Source of the DNA: Bacillota bacterium
GTDB taxonomy: Bacteria; Bacillota; Bacilli; Paenibacillales; Paenibacillaceae
Reading direction: 5' to 3'
Assembly: GCA_023433615.1 (NCBI GenBank)
Contig: JAEZCJ010000168.1
Coordinates: 1-12,227, forward strand
Length of the DNA stretch: 12,227 bases
In this document: piece by piece, positions 1-7,385 of the stretch
How the letters are laid out: each line of letters starts with the position of its first letter
Position numbering within the stretch: the first letter of the stretch is position 1
Program-made: the position numbers and the translations under genes
Notes under the pieces: model-generated
Told to the model about the DNA's origin: nothing
The model's database searches: none
What the model saw: only the letters and a program-made list of their open reading frames with translations

Positions 1-66
1 TCGACTTGCATGTATTAGGCACGCCGCCAGCGTTCGTCCTGAGCCAGGATCAAACTCTCCATTAAA
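1..66 (-). rRNA. rrs: 16S ribosomal RNA, 5' end only (partial)
   Basis: Read on the minus strand, the segment carries the universal 16S 5' region: GAGTTTGATCCTGGCTCAG, then GACGAACGCTGGCGGC and GCCTAATACATGCAAGTCGA, in the order and spacing of a Firmicutes 16S gene. The mature 5' end is placed near base 66 by analogy with the TTTAT-GGAGAG start of Bacillus 16S. The gene runs off the left edge, so only about 66 nucleotides are present. It is the first gene of an rRNA operon transcribed away from the origin, in the same direction as replication. Its identity is certain; the exact 5' end is inferred. Confidence 0.97.
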
Positions 67-98
67 GTGTTGCCACTTGGAAAGAGCTGATTAAGCTC

Positions 99-188
99 AT
101 TACTTGTATTGCTTTTCTAACGATCCATAGACCGTTAGGGCAGTTCGCTCGTTGTTCAGTTTTCAAGGAACAATTGCTTGTATTGCTT
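99..188 (-). repeat. 16-nt direct repeat in the rrn leader (two copies)
   Basis: Two copies of ATTRCTTGTATTGCTT (plus-strand reading) lie at 99-114 and 173-188 and differ at one position only. They bracket the boxA-like element and the 117-138 hairpin. Their function is unknown. They may be a duplication left by recombination between rrn leaders, or a repeated protein- or RNase-recognition site. Confidence 0.8.
163..172 (-). promoter_or_regulatory. boxA-like antitermination element
   Basis: The minus strand reads TGTTCCTTGA, followed by AAACTGAACA. This resembles the TGYTCTTTGA boxA of rrn leaders, bound in RNA form by NusB-NusE (S10) to make rRNA transcription resistant to termination. It lies about 100 nucleotides before 16S, where such an element is expected. 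TGTTC and GAACA also form an inverted repeat around it. Confidence 0.6.
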
Positions 189-227
189 GGTCTTTCATAC
201 CGCCAACCTCTCAGCGGCGACTTTATT

Positions 228-257
228 AATATATCACAGGTCCCTATATGATTGCAA
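228..257 (-). promoter_or_regulatory. rrn promoter P2
   Basis: On the minus strand, -35 TTGCAA (252-257) and -10 TATATT (228-233) are separated by 18 bases. A TG dinucleotide one base before the -10 makes it an extended -10 promoter. The predicted start is a G at 221, matching the GTP-initiating rrn promoters known in B. subtilis, where initiation responds to GTP and hence to growth rate. Confidence 0.75.
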
Positions 258-344
258 GCTCTATTTATTCTTCCATCACAAAAACTTGAGCAATCAACAA
301 TAAAGGACCGCGTATATTCTCATTGCCCGTGAGGCACAAAGAGA

Positions 345-374
345 AATATAGCACAGTCCTTTCTACTAGGTCAA
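345..374 (-). promoter_or_regulatory. rrn promoter P1
   Basis: On the minus strand, -35 TTGACC (369-374) and -10 TATATT (345-350) are separated by 18 bases, with a TGC extended -10. The architecture is the same as P2, whose -10 lies 117 bases downstream. Tandem rrn promoters are usual in Bacillus relatives. The -35 begins only 17 bases after the stop codon of the upstream HD-GYP gene. Confidence 0.75.
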
Positions 375-391
375 GCAGGGGTTCGCTGCCA

Positions 392-1459
392 TCATCGCTG
401 GATGATCGATTCAATATGCAATTGGCGTTCGGTCGTCAGATTGATGATCGATCCGTTCACCGACACCCACGGTCTAGTCGGGTTGTTCCTGTCCGTGAAC
501 ACAATCTCTCCAATCCGGTTATCGCTCAATCGCACAATGATGCCATTGTGGAATTGCGTCGTCTTCTCGATGAACACCCGAACGTAGCTCGGGTCCAGCT
601 TGCCGAACGATTCCTTCTGCAGCTGCTCGAGCACAAGGTAGGGCGATACCGCTCTGCGATAAGACCGTTTAAGCGTCATTGCATGGAAGATATCCGCTAC
701 CGCAACGATCCTCGCATACGGATGAATCTTGTCGCCGGCAATGCCGAGCGGATAGCCGCTGCCGTCAATCTTCTCATGATGCTGAAGCGCGGTCAGCTTA
801 ACCCCTTCGTTAATCGCGGGTACGTTCTTCAAGAGATTGTATCCCTGAACCGTATGGTTCTTCATCTCCTCGGCTTCCGCTGCTGTCAGCGCCGTCGGCT
901 TGAACAGAATGGCCTGATCAACCCGGATATTGCCTACATCATGGAACAGGCCAGCCAGCGCTACCGGTATCCAGTCCTTCTGCGGGAACAAGTTCCACTG
1001 TGCCAGCTGATAGGATGTCAGCGCGCACAGAACGCTATTATGGAACATATAGTCGTTATCCGCTATGCTGCGCGGCGCGAACGTCAGCACGTTATACTGC
1101 CGAATATGCCGTAGCAGCGCTTCCAACTGCATCCGAATCTCCAAGATCGGGAAGCCGATTCCGGATGTATTCGTCGTGTAGATGCGCTTCAGCAGCGCAT
1201 ACAGCCTGTCATACTCGACTTCGAGCTGATTGCTCGGCTTCGGCTCCTTCTCGTCCCCGGACTTGGGGTCTTGTGCAGCCTCGGGAGCACCTTCGCGCGG
1301 TTCGATCTCCACATGGCTGATTAGAAAAGCCTGCAGAATCTCATATTCCCGCGGCGTAATGACACGGCCCTTATGAAATAGAACGCCGCCTAGTTCCGTA
1401 ACGACGTCTTGCGCGATTCGATCCCCTAATTTCACCTGTGACATTGCGACCGATGGCAT
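392..1459 (-). CDS. HD-GYP domain protein (putative cyclic-di-nucleotide phosphodiesterase)
   Basis: The protein has 355 residues and no signal peptide or membrane segment, so it is probably cytoplasmic. An N-terminal region of about 130 residues has a charged, Pro/Glu/Lys-rich linker near residues 53-78. It is followed by an HD-GYP domain with the expected metal ligands: His140, His173-Asp174, His202, His227-His228 and Asp256, plus the GSGYP motif at 233-237. Characterised members hydrolyse c-di-GMP or related dinucleotides. Here the usual HDxGK motif reads HDVGN (Asn177), so activity is uncertain. A small beta-rich tail follows residue 305. The ATG at 1459 is chosen for the GGGAGG upstream. 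The gene lies 80 bases after gyrA in the same direction with no clear promoter of its own, so it probably shares the gyrA transcript beyond a hairpin. No terminator separates it from the rrn promoters. The domain call is secure; the substrate is not known. Confidence 0.88.
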   Translation of the reverse strand: MPSVAMSQVKLGDRIAQDVVTELGGVLFHKGRVITPREYEILQAFLISHVEIEPREGAPEAAQDPKSGDEKEPKPSNQLEVEYDRLYALLKRIYTTNTSGIGFPILEIRMQLEALLRHIRQYNVLTFAPRSIADNDYMFHNSVLCALTSYQLAQWNLFPQKDWIPVALAGLFHDVGNIRVDQAILFKPTALTAAEAEEMKNHTVQGYNLLKNVPAINEGVKLTALQHHEKIDGSGYPLGIAGDKIHPYARIVAVADIFHAMTLKRSYRRAVSPYLVLEQLQKESFGKLDPSYVRVFIEKTTQFHNGIIVRLSDNRIGEIVFTDRNNPTRPWVSVNGSIINLTTERQLHIESIIQR

Positions 1460-1506
1460 GGCCGACTTTCCCTCCCATGTTAACGCAGGTATGGCTTTAA
1501 TAGGAA

Positions 1507-1532
1507 TCAGTGCCTCCTTCCGAAGGCACTGA
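1507..1532 (-). terminator. Hairpin after gyrA (weak terminator or attenuator)
   Basis: Perfect 9-bp arms TCAGTGCCT and AGGCACTGA enclose an 8-base loop, starting 7 bases after the gyrA stop codon. On the minus strand the stem is followed by TTCCTATT, which is a poor U-tract. It may end part of the gyrA transcripts or protect the gyrA 3' end while letting the HD-GYP gene be expressed. Confidence 0.6.
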
Positions 1533-1539
1533 CCTCACT

Positions 1540-4014
1540 CTATTCCTCAGCAGTCGGTTCCGCTTCTTCGTCCAGTTCCTCGGTATCCTCGCTGCGGCTG
1601 ACACGCGTAACCGTCGCAACGGAATCCTCGTCCCGGATATTAATCAGCTTCACGCCCTGCGTATTGCGGCCCATCGTCGAGATGCCTGCCATGCTTGTGC
1701 GGATCATCGTACCCAGCGAAGTCATGATCATCAGATCTTCCTCGTCGCTGACGACCTTCAGACCTGCAATCGCGCCGTTCTTCTCCGTTACGTTGAGCGT
1801 CTTGATGCCTTTGCCGCCGCGGCTCTGAATACGGTATTCGCTGACCGGCGTCCGCTTGCCGTAGCCCTTGGCCGTCACGATCAAGACATCTTGCTCCGGA
1901 TCGACGATATCCATATCGATCAGTACGTCGTCGTCTTCCAGTTGAATGCCTTTCACGCCCGTTGCGGAGCGGCCCATCGAGCGCACATCGCTCTCCGGGA
2001 ATCGGATCGACATGCCCTGGCTCGTCCCCATAATGATCTCTCGCTGGCCGTCCGTCAGCTTCACGCTGATTAGATCGTCATCCTCGCGCAGATGAATCGC
2101 GATCAAGCCGACCTTGCGAATATTCGCGTAATCGTCGAGAGGAGTCTTCTTCACGATACCCTGCCGGGTTGCGAAGAACAGATACTTCTCCGGATCGAAC
2201 GTTTCTACCGGGATGACCGCATTGACGGTCTCGCCTTGCTCGATCTGGATCAGGTTAATGATCGGCGTTCCGCGAGCGGTACGGCTGAGATCCGGAATCT
2301 CATATGCCTTCAAGCGGTACACCTTGCCCTTATCCGTGAAGAACAGCAAGTAATGATGCGTATTGGAGATGAACAGATGCTCGACGAAGTCGTCGTCCTT
2401 CGTATCCATGCCCATGACGCCGCGTCCGCCGCGCTTCTGACTGCGATAAGTCGTTACCGGCAAACGTTTCACGTAGCCGCTGTGCGTGATCGTGATGATG
2501 ACATCCTCGCGAGGAATCAAGTCCTCGTCCAGTATTTCGTCGTCGCTCATCGTAATCTCCGTGCGGCGCTCGTCGCCATACTTCGCCTTCATCTCTTCCA
2601 GTTCATCGCTGATGATCTGCAATACCAATTGCTCATCTGCGAGAATCGCCTTGTACTCGGCGATCTTCTGGAGCAGTTCGGCGTATTCGGCTTCGATCTT
2701 CTCGCGCTCCAAGCCGGTCAGACGCTGGAGACGCATATCCAGAATCGCCTGCGCTTGATCGAGACTCAGCGCGAACCGCGAAATCAAGCCCTCGCGCGCC
2801 TCATCGGTCGTGCGGGAACCGCGGATCAGCGCGATGACCTCATCCAGATGATCGAGCGCGATCCGCAAGCCTTCGAGAATGTGCGCACGCGCCTCTGCCT
2901 TCTTCAAGTCGAATTCGGTCCGTCTGCGAATGACGCTGATCTGATGCTGCAGATAATGATACAGAACGTCCTTCAGATTCAGGATCTTCGGCTCGCCGTT
3001 CACGATAGCGAGCATGTTGATCCCGAAATTCGATTGCATAGGCGTCTGCTTATATAAGTTATTGAGCACGACGTTCGGATTGACGTCGCGGCGAAGTTCG
3101 ATTACGATTCGCATCCCGTTGCGGTCCGATTCGTCCCGCAGATCCGTAATGCCGTCGATCTTCTTCTCGCGAACAAGCTCGGCGATCTTCTCGACCAGCC
3201 GCGCCTTGTTGACCTGGAATGGGATCTCGTGCACGATGATGCGTGCCTTGCCGCCTTGCTCTTCGATCTCGGCACGCGCCCGCATCGTCACCGAACCGCG
3301 GCCCGTCGTATAGGCTTGGCGAATTCCTTCGCGGCCCATCACGTAAGCAGCCGTCGGGAAATCCGGACCCTTGACGAACTCCATCAACTCAAGCGCCGAA
3401 ATCTCCGGGTTGCGAATGACGGCTTGTACGCCATCGATAACCTCGACAAGGTTATGCGGCGGAATATTCGTCGCCATGCCGACCGCGATGCCGGATACGC
3501 CGTTGACGAGCAAGTTCGGGAACCTGGCCGGCAATACGGCAGGCTCATGCTCTTCGCCGTCATAGTTCGGTACGAAGTCGATCGTCTCTTTGTTAATGTC
3601 GCGCAGCATTTCCATCGCGATCTTCGACAGCCTTGCTTCCGTATAACGCATGGCCGCAGCCATGTCGCCGTCGATGGAACCGAAGTTGCCGTGACCGTCG
3701 ACCAGCATATATCGAAGCGAGAAATCCTGCGCCATCCGTACCATGGATTCATATACGGCAGAGTCGCCGTGCGGATGGTACTTACCGATGACTTCGCCGA
3801 CGATTCGGGCAGATTTCTTATAGGGCTTGTCCGGCGACATGCCGAGTTCCGACATCGCGAACAGAATGCGCCGGTGAACCGGCTTCAATCCGTCCCGCAC
3901 ATCGGGAAGCGCCCGGCTCACGATAATGCTCATGGCATAATCCATGAACGAAGATCGCATCTCCGTTCCGATATCGCGATCCGTAACTTGGGGACGTTGT
4001 TGTTCTTCCGCCAT
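1540..4014 (-). CDS. gyrA: DNA gyrase subunit A
   Basis: GyrA is the DNA breakage-rejoining subunit of gyrase (A2B2), which introduces negative supercoils using ATP. The protein has 824 residues, close to the 821 of B. subtilis. The active-site tyrosine is Tyr124 in AAMRYTE. The quinolone-resistance region GDSAVYES keeps Ser85 and Glu89, so it looks wild type. The GyrA box needed for DNA wrapping is QKRGGRG at 526-532, and beta-pinwheel repeats follow. The tail is very acidic (from about residue 805). The ATG at 4014 is chosen over an ATG 11 codons upstream because AGGAGG sits six bases before it and the protein then starts MAEEQQRP as in relatives. The gene has its own promoter and is separated from gyrB by an opposed gene. 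Identity is certain. Confidence 0.99.
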   Translation of the reverse strand: MAEEQQRPQVTDRDIGTEMRSSFMDYAMSIIVSRALPDVRDGLKPVHRRILFAMSELGMSPDKPYKKSARIVGEVIGKYHPHGDSAVYESMVRMAQDFSLRYMLVDGHGNFGSIDGDMAAAMRYTEARLSKIAMEMLRDINKETIDFVPNYDGEEHEPAVLPARFPNLLVNGVSGIAVGMATNIPPHNLVEVIDGVQAVIRNPEISALELMEFVKGPDFPTAAYVMGREGIRQAYTTGRGSVTMRARAEIEEQGGKARIIVHEIPFQVNKARLVEKIAELVREKKIDGITDLRDESDRNGMRIVIELRRDVNPNVVLNNLYKQTPMQSNFGINMLAIVNGEPKILNLKDVLYHYLQHQISVIRRRTEFDLKKAEARAHILEGLRIALDHLDEVIALIRGSRTTDEAREGLISRFALSLDQAQAILDMRLQRLTGLEREKIEAEYAELLQKIAEYKAILADEQLVLQIISDELEEMKAKYGDERRTEITMSDDEILDEDLIPREDVIITITHSGYVKRLPVTTYRSQKRGGRGVMGMDTKDDDFVEHLFISNTHHYLLFFTDKGKVYRLKAYEIPDLSRTARGTPIINLIQIEQGETVNAVIPVETFDPEKYLFFATRQGIVKKTPLDDYANIRKVGLIAIHLREDDDLISVKLTDGQREIIMGTSQGMSIRFPESDVRSMGRSATGVKGIQLEDDDVLIDMDIVDPEQDVLIVTAKGYGKRTPVSEYRIQSRGGKGIKTLNVTEKNGAIAGLKVVSDEEDLMIMTSLGTMIRTSMAGISTMGRNTQGVKLINIRDEDSVATVTRVSRSEDTEELDEEAEPTAEE

Positions 4015-4052
4015 GCTATTCCTCCTGACATTCCTAAAAAGCGCCAATCTAT

Positions 4053-4081
4053 ATTATATTACTTTCACGTTGCAAGCACAA
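4053..4081 (-). promoter_or_regulatory. Candidate gyrA promoter
   Basis: A perfect -10 TATAAT (4053-4058, minus strand) lies 38 bases before the gyrA start codon. TTGTGC (4076-4081) is 17 bases upstream as a weak -35. A second reading, TTGCAA with a shifted -10, is possible in the same AT-rich stretch. Since the upstream gene is on the other strand, gyrA needs a promoter here. Confidence 0.6.
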
Positions 4082-4270
4082 TTAAACGTTAGATCGTACA
4101 TTGCTCTTGTCGTGACCGCATAGGTAGAGGCCTGTGTCGCGCTGCTGCATCTCCGCATAACGTATGAAGAGCATGCAATCGTCCCCACCATAGCAGCTAT
4201 GTCTATCATTATACCATCAATCCTGCTGCCATGTCCGTTGTTATTTTCCACCCTGATCCATATCGCCTGC

Positions 4271-4279
4271 AAAAGGAGG
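4271..4279 (+). promoter_or_regulatory. Ribosome-binding site fixing a TTG start
   Basis: AAAAGGAGG lies eight bases before the TTG at 4288. An in-frame ATG at 4231 has no comparable site, so this element decides the start of the YheC/YheD-like gene. Confidence 0.8.
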
Positions 4280-4287
4280 CCGCATCA

Positions 4288-5133
4288 TTGTCCATCCAAC
4301 GCGTAAGGAGCAAGCTGGCCAAGACCGAAGTACTGCTGCATGATGATCGCCTGCGCGAGCATATCCCGGAGACGCAACTTCTGTCCTACGATGCCATGTC
4401 GGCCATGCTCGCGCAATATGGCATGGTCTACATCAAGCCGGACCTCGGAACTTTCGGCAACGGCGTCATGCGAGTCGAAGCGAACCCCGACGGCTACCGC
4501 GTTCAGCTAGGCACGCAATCGCATACGCATGCATCGTCGGAAGAGCTGTACGAGAGGATTCTCCGGTTGAAAAGCAAGGGACGTTACGTCATCCAGCGCG
4601 GAATCGAGCTGCTACGGCATCAGGACAGGCGCTTCGACGTGCGCGTGATGGTCCAGCAGAATCCCGAGGGACGCTGGGAGACGACCGGCATGATCGGACG
4701 CCTCTCCCATCCGAGACGAATCGTCACGAACTACCACAGCGGCGGCACGCCTCTCGCTTTAGACACGCTTACTGCGGATCATCTCGATGCTGACGCCCTG
4801 AAGGCATACAAGAATCGCTTAGCCGCTCTGGGTACGGCCGTAGCCGGGCAGCTCACGACCAAGTACCCGAGACTCAAGGAGATCGGCATCGATGTCGCCT
4901 TGGACTACACGCTTCATCCCTGGATTCTCGAAGTGAATACGCTGCCTGATCCGTTCATCTTCAAGCGGCTCAGAAGCAAGTCCATATTCCGACGAATCTA
5001 CCGTTACGCCAAGGCTTACGGCCGATTCAACACGGGCAAGCGCAAGCTCGACCGCCGAACCTCCGCACGCCGCGGATCCGCCGGCAAGTCTCGCGAATCG
5101 AACAGAAAGACCGCCCGTCATCCTTCGCGATAA
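4288..5133 (+). CDS. YheC/YheD-like ATP-grasp protein
   Basis: With the TTG start the protein has 281 residues (MSIQRVRSKLAK...). It shows an ATP-grasp fold of the YheC/YheD endospore-coat-associated family. Features include a Lys-Pro-Asp motif with a glycine-rich loop (YIKPDLGTFGNG, about 48-59), RFDVRVMVQ (115-123), a DxxLD-type strand near Asp202, and the metal-binding LEVNTLPDP with Glu215 and Asn217. ATP-grasp enzymes ligate a carboxylate to an amine using ATP; the substrate of this family is unknown. The last 40 or so residues are Arg/Lys/Ser-rich and probably disordered. The gene faces the surrounding replication genes and converges on gyrB, its stop 22 bases from the gyrB stop. No convincing promoter was found in the 4082-4270 spacer. 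Family assignment is good; function is open. Confidence 0.85.
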   Translation: MSIQRVRSKLAKTEVLLHDDRLREHIPETQLLSYDAMSAMLAQYGMVYIKPDLGTFGNGVMRVEANPDGYRVQLGTQSHTHASSEELYERILRLKSKGRYVIQRGIELLRHQDRRFDVRVMVQQNPEGRWETTGMIGRLSHPRRIVTNYHSGGTPLALDTLTADHLDADALKAYKNRLAALGTAVAGQLTTKYPRLKEIGIDVALDYTLHPWILEVNTLPDPFIFKRLRSKSIFRRIYRYAKAYGRFNTGKRKLDRRTSARRGSAGKSRESNRKTARHPSR

Positions 5134-5144
5134 CGAGCGGTCTT
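5107..5144. terminator. Bidirectional terminator between the YheC/YheD-like gene and gyrB
   Basis: AAGACCGC (5107-5114) pairs with GCGGTCTT (5137-5144). After one mismatch, CGT (5116-5118) pairs with ACG (5133-5135). The left arm lies inside the end of the plus-strand gene. Short T-rich tails follow on both strands (TCT on plus, TCTG on minus beyond the stem), so it can serve both convergent genes. The tails are weak. Confidence 0.7.
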
Positions 5145-5155
5145 CTATGCCTATG

Positions 5156-7066
5156 CTAGACGTCCAAGTTCGTGACGTACTTCGCATGCTCTTGGATAAA
5201 ATCGCGCCGCGGCTCGACATTGTCGCCCATCAGCGTATCGAAGATCGCATCCGCTTCGATTGCGTCCTCGATCGTTACCTGCATCATCGACCGGCTCTCG
5301 GGATCCATCGTCGTCTCCCACAGTTGAGTCGCGTTCATCTCGCCCAAGCCCTTGTACCGCTGGACGTTCACCTTCGCGCCTTCGCCGAACTCGGCGATGA
5401 TCTGCTCGCGTTCCTTCTCGCTCTGCGCATAACGGATCACCTTGTTCCGTTCGATCTTGAAGAGCGGCGGCTGCGCGATATAGATATAGCCGGCATCGAT
5501 GATCTTGCGCATGTAGCGATAGAAGAACGTCAGGAGCAGCGTGCGAATATGCGCGCCGTCGACGTCGGCATCGGTCATGATGATGATCTTGTGATAGCGC
5601 GCCTTCGCGATATCGAAGTCATCGCTGATGCCGGTACCGAGCGCCGTAATGATGGCACGGATCTCGGCGTTGCCCAGAATCCGGTCCAGCCGCGCCTTCT
5701 CGACGTTCAGAATTTTGCCCCGCAGCGGCAGAATCGCTTGGAAATGACGATCGCGCCCTTGCTTCGCGGACCCGCCGGCGGAGTCGCCTTCGACAATATA
5801 CAGCTCGCTGATCGAAGCATCCTTCGACGAACAGTCGGCCAGCTTGCCCGGCAATGCGCTGACTTCGAGCGCGCTCTTGCGCCGCGTCAGCTCGCGCGCC
5901 TTGCGTGCTGCTTCCCGCGCTCGGGCTGCCTGCAGCCCCTTCTCCATGATCTTCCGCGATACGGAGGGATTCTCATCGAGGAATTCCTGGAACTTCTCCG
6001 CGAAGAACGATTCGACGATACCGCGGACTTCGCTGTTGCCGAGCTTCGTCTTCGTCTGCCCTTCGAACTGCGGCTCCGGAATTTTCACCGAGATGATCGC
6101 CGTCAGTCCTTCGCGCACGTCGTCGCCGGATAGATTCGAGTCATTCTCCTTAATCGTCCCCGATTTGCGCAAGTAATCGTTAATGATCCGCGTCAATGCG
6201 CTCTTGAAGCCGGATTCATGCGTACCGCCCTCATGCGTATTGATATTGTTCGCGAAGGAATAGATATTCTCCGCGTAGCTGTCATTGTACTGCAGCGCGA
6301 CCTCTACTTGGATATGGTCCTTCGAGCCTTCGACATAGATCGGCCTCTCGTGCAGCGCCTCCCGATTCCGGTTCAAGTATTCGACGAATTCGATGATGCC
6401 GCCGTCGTACTTGAAGGAATTGCTGACGCCTGTCCGCTCATCGGTCAGCACGAGCTCGATACCCTTATTGAGGAAGGCCAGCTCCCTAACCCGTGTCTGC
6501 AGCGTATCGTAATCGAATACGGTCGTTTCCGTGAAAATCTCCGGATCCGGCTGGAACGTCACGGTCGTTCCCGTCTCCTCGGAATCGCCGAGAATGCGCA
6601 TGTCGTACTGCGGCACGCCGCGACGGTACTCCTGCTGATGGATTTTGCCTTCGCGCTTCACCACCACGACAACCTTCTCGGACAGGGCATTGACGACGGA
6701 TACCCCTACGCCATGCAAGCCGCCCGATACTTTATACCCTTCGCCGCCGAACTTGCCGCCTGCATGAAGAACCGTCATGACGACTTCCAGCGAAGGCCGC
6801 TGCAGCTTCGCATTCATGCCTACAGGAATGCCCCGCCCATTGTCGACAACGGTGACGCTGTTGTTCTCATGAATCGTGATCACGATCTTATCGCAATAAC
6901 CGGCCAGCGCTTCGTCGATACTATTATCGACGACTTCCCACACGAGGTGGTGAAGTCCCTTGCCGCTAGTCGAACCGATATACATCCCCGGGCGTTTCCG
7001 TACCGCTTCCAATCCTTCGAGGACTTGAATCTGGCTCTCGTCGTACGTATGCTGATTCAAGGTCAT
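5156..7066 (-). CDS. gyrB: DNA gyrase subunit B
   Basis: GyrB is the ATPase subunit of gyrase. The protein has 636 residues, the usual size for Firmicutes. The N-terminal GHKL ATPase shows Glu44 (general base) and Asn48 in WEVVDNSIDEA, the VDNGRGIP loop with Asp75, and GGLHGVGVSVVNALS at 115-129. The transducer lysine is in QTKTKLG (Lys339). The TOPRIM domain carries EGDSA (426-430) and DADVDG (499-504), which bind the metal for DNA cleavage. QRYKGLGEMN near 569-578 marks the C-terminal part. The ATG at 7066 is the first possible start, since an in-frame TAA lies two codons upstream. GAGAGGAG precedes it by about 13 bases, longer than usual. The gene follows remB by 30 bases and is probably the last gene of the dnaN-gyrB unit. 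Confidence 0.99.
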   Translation of the reverse strand: MTLNQHTYDESQIQVLEGLEAVRKRPGMYIGSTSGKGLHHLVWEVVDNSIDEALAGYCDKIVITIHENNSVTVVDNGRGIPVGMNAKLQRPSLEVVMTVLHAGGKFGGEGYKVSGGLHGVGVSVVNALSEKVVVVVKREGKIHQQEYRRGVPQYDMRILGDSEETGTTVTFQPDPEIFTETTVFDYDTLQTRVRELAFLNKGIELVLTDERTGVSNSFKYDGGIIEFVEYLNRNREALHERPIYVEGSKDHIQVEVALQYNDSYAENIYSFANNINTHEGGTHESGFKSALTRIINDYLRKSGTIKENDSNLSGDDVREGLTAIISVKIPEPQFEGQTKTKLGNSEVRGIVESFFAEKFQEFLDENPSVSRKIMEKGLQAARAREAARKARELTRRKSALEVSALPGKLADCSSKDASISELYIVEGDSAGGSAKQGRDRHFQAILPLRGKILNVEKARLDRILGNAEIRAIITALGTGISDDFDIAKARYHKIIIMTDADVDGAHIRTLLLTFFYRYMRKIIDAGYIYIAQPPLFKIERNKVIRYAQSEKEREQIIAEFGEGAKVNVQRYKGLGEMNATQLWETTMDPESRSMMQVTIEDAIEADAIFDTLMGDNVEPRRDFIQEHAKYVTNLDV

Positions 7067-7096
7067 GCCTTACTCACTGCTCCTCTCAACTGCTCG

Positions 7097-7354
7097 CTAC
7101 TCGCCGTTATATATCTGAGAACTGATGCCTCTCTTCTTCAAGGTAGAGGATGATATGGGGGAATAGTAGACCTTCTGCTTCGTGACGACGATCGACTTGG
7201 ATTCCTCCTCGCCGATGATCTCCACATCCTTGCGCTTCGCGCGGTTAACGACGAATTGCTTGGATATCTTCGAGGATTGCTCGATCGAAATGTCGAATAT
7301 GGCCACGAGCTCGGAAGCCCGCACGATCTTCTCCCCGCCAAGATGAATATACAT
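7097..7354 (-). CDS. remB: RemB/YaaB-type extracellular matrix regulator (DUF370)
   Basis: The protein has 85 residues. It starts MYIHLGGEKIV and ends with the conserved block KSIVVT followed by VYYSPISSSTLKKR, matching B. subtilis RemB/YaaB (81 residues). In B. subtilis RemA and RemB promote biofilm matrix gene expression; RemA is a DNA-binding protein and RemB is its paralogue. The ATG at 7354 is chosen because MYIHLG is the family start and a purine-rich site (GAGGGTGGGG) precedes it; a GTG four codons upstream is less likely. It sits between recF (31 bases) and gyrB (30 bases), the standard Bacillales position. Family call is secure; the regulatory role here is by analogy. Confidence 0.93.
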   Translation of the reverse strand: MYIHLGGEKIVRASELVAIFDISIEQSSKISKQFVVNRAKRKDVEIIGEEESKSIVVTKQKVYYSPISSSTLKKRGISSQIYNGE

Positions 7355-7385
7355 CCTAATCCCCACCCTCTCGGTGAAACTCCTG

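Larger units (their letters stand above)
67..221 (-). other. rrn operon leader RNA with processing hairpins
   Basis: This is the transcribed leader between the inferred P2 start point (G at 221) and mature 16S. Three hairpins can be drawn in the RNA. At 117-138, CTAACGGTC pairs with GATCGTTAG (with a G-U pair) around a UAUG loop. At 84-98, GAGCT pairs with AGCTC around five bases. At 65-78, AAGTG pairs with CACTT around a GCAA tetraloop, touching the mature 5' end. The region also carries the CTTGAAAACTGAACA block typical of Bacillus-group rrn leaders. The hairpins probably take part in pre-16S processing and folding; that role is inferred. Confidence 0.8.

Noticed and set aside
2092..3057. 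Long plus-strand frames opposite gyrA (also 1510-2073 and 3229-4092)
   Set aside because: They are antisense shadows of a certain gene with strong codon bias; no family resemblance or ribosome site.
4210..4266. Possible promoters for the YheC/YheD-like gene (TATACC at 4210; TTGTTA-17-TATCGC)
   Set aside because: The first lacks a -35, and the second would start transcription at the ribosome-binding site.
4054..4272. A 72-codon minus-strand frame upstream of gyrA
   Set aside because: TTG start without a ribosome site, overlaps the gyrA promoter and the start region of the opposed gene, and has no recognisable feature.
5147..7153. Long plus-strand frames opposite gyrB
   Set aside because: Antisense shadows of gyrB and remB with no independent evidence.
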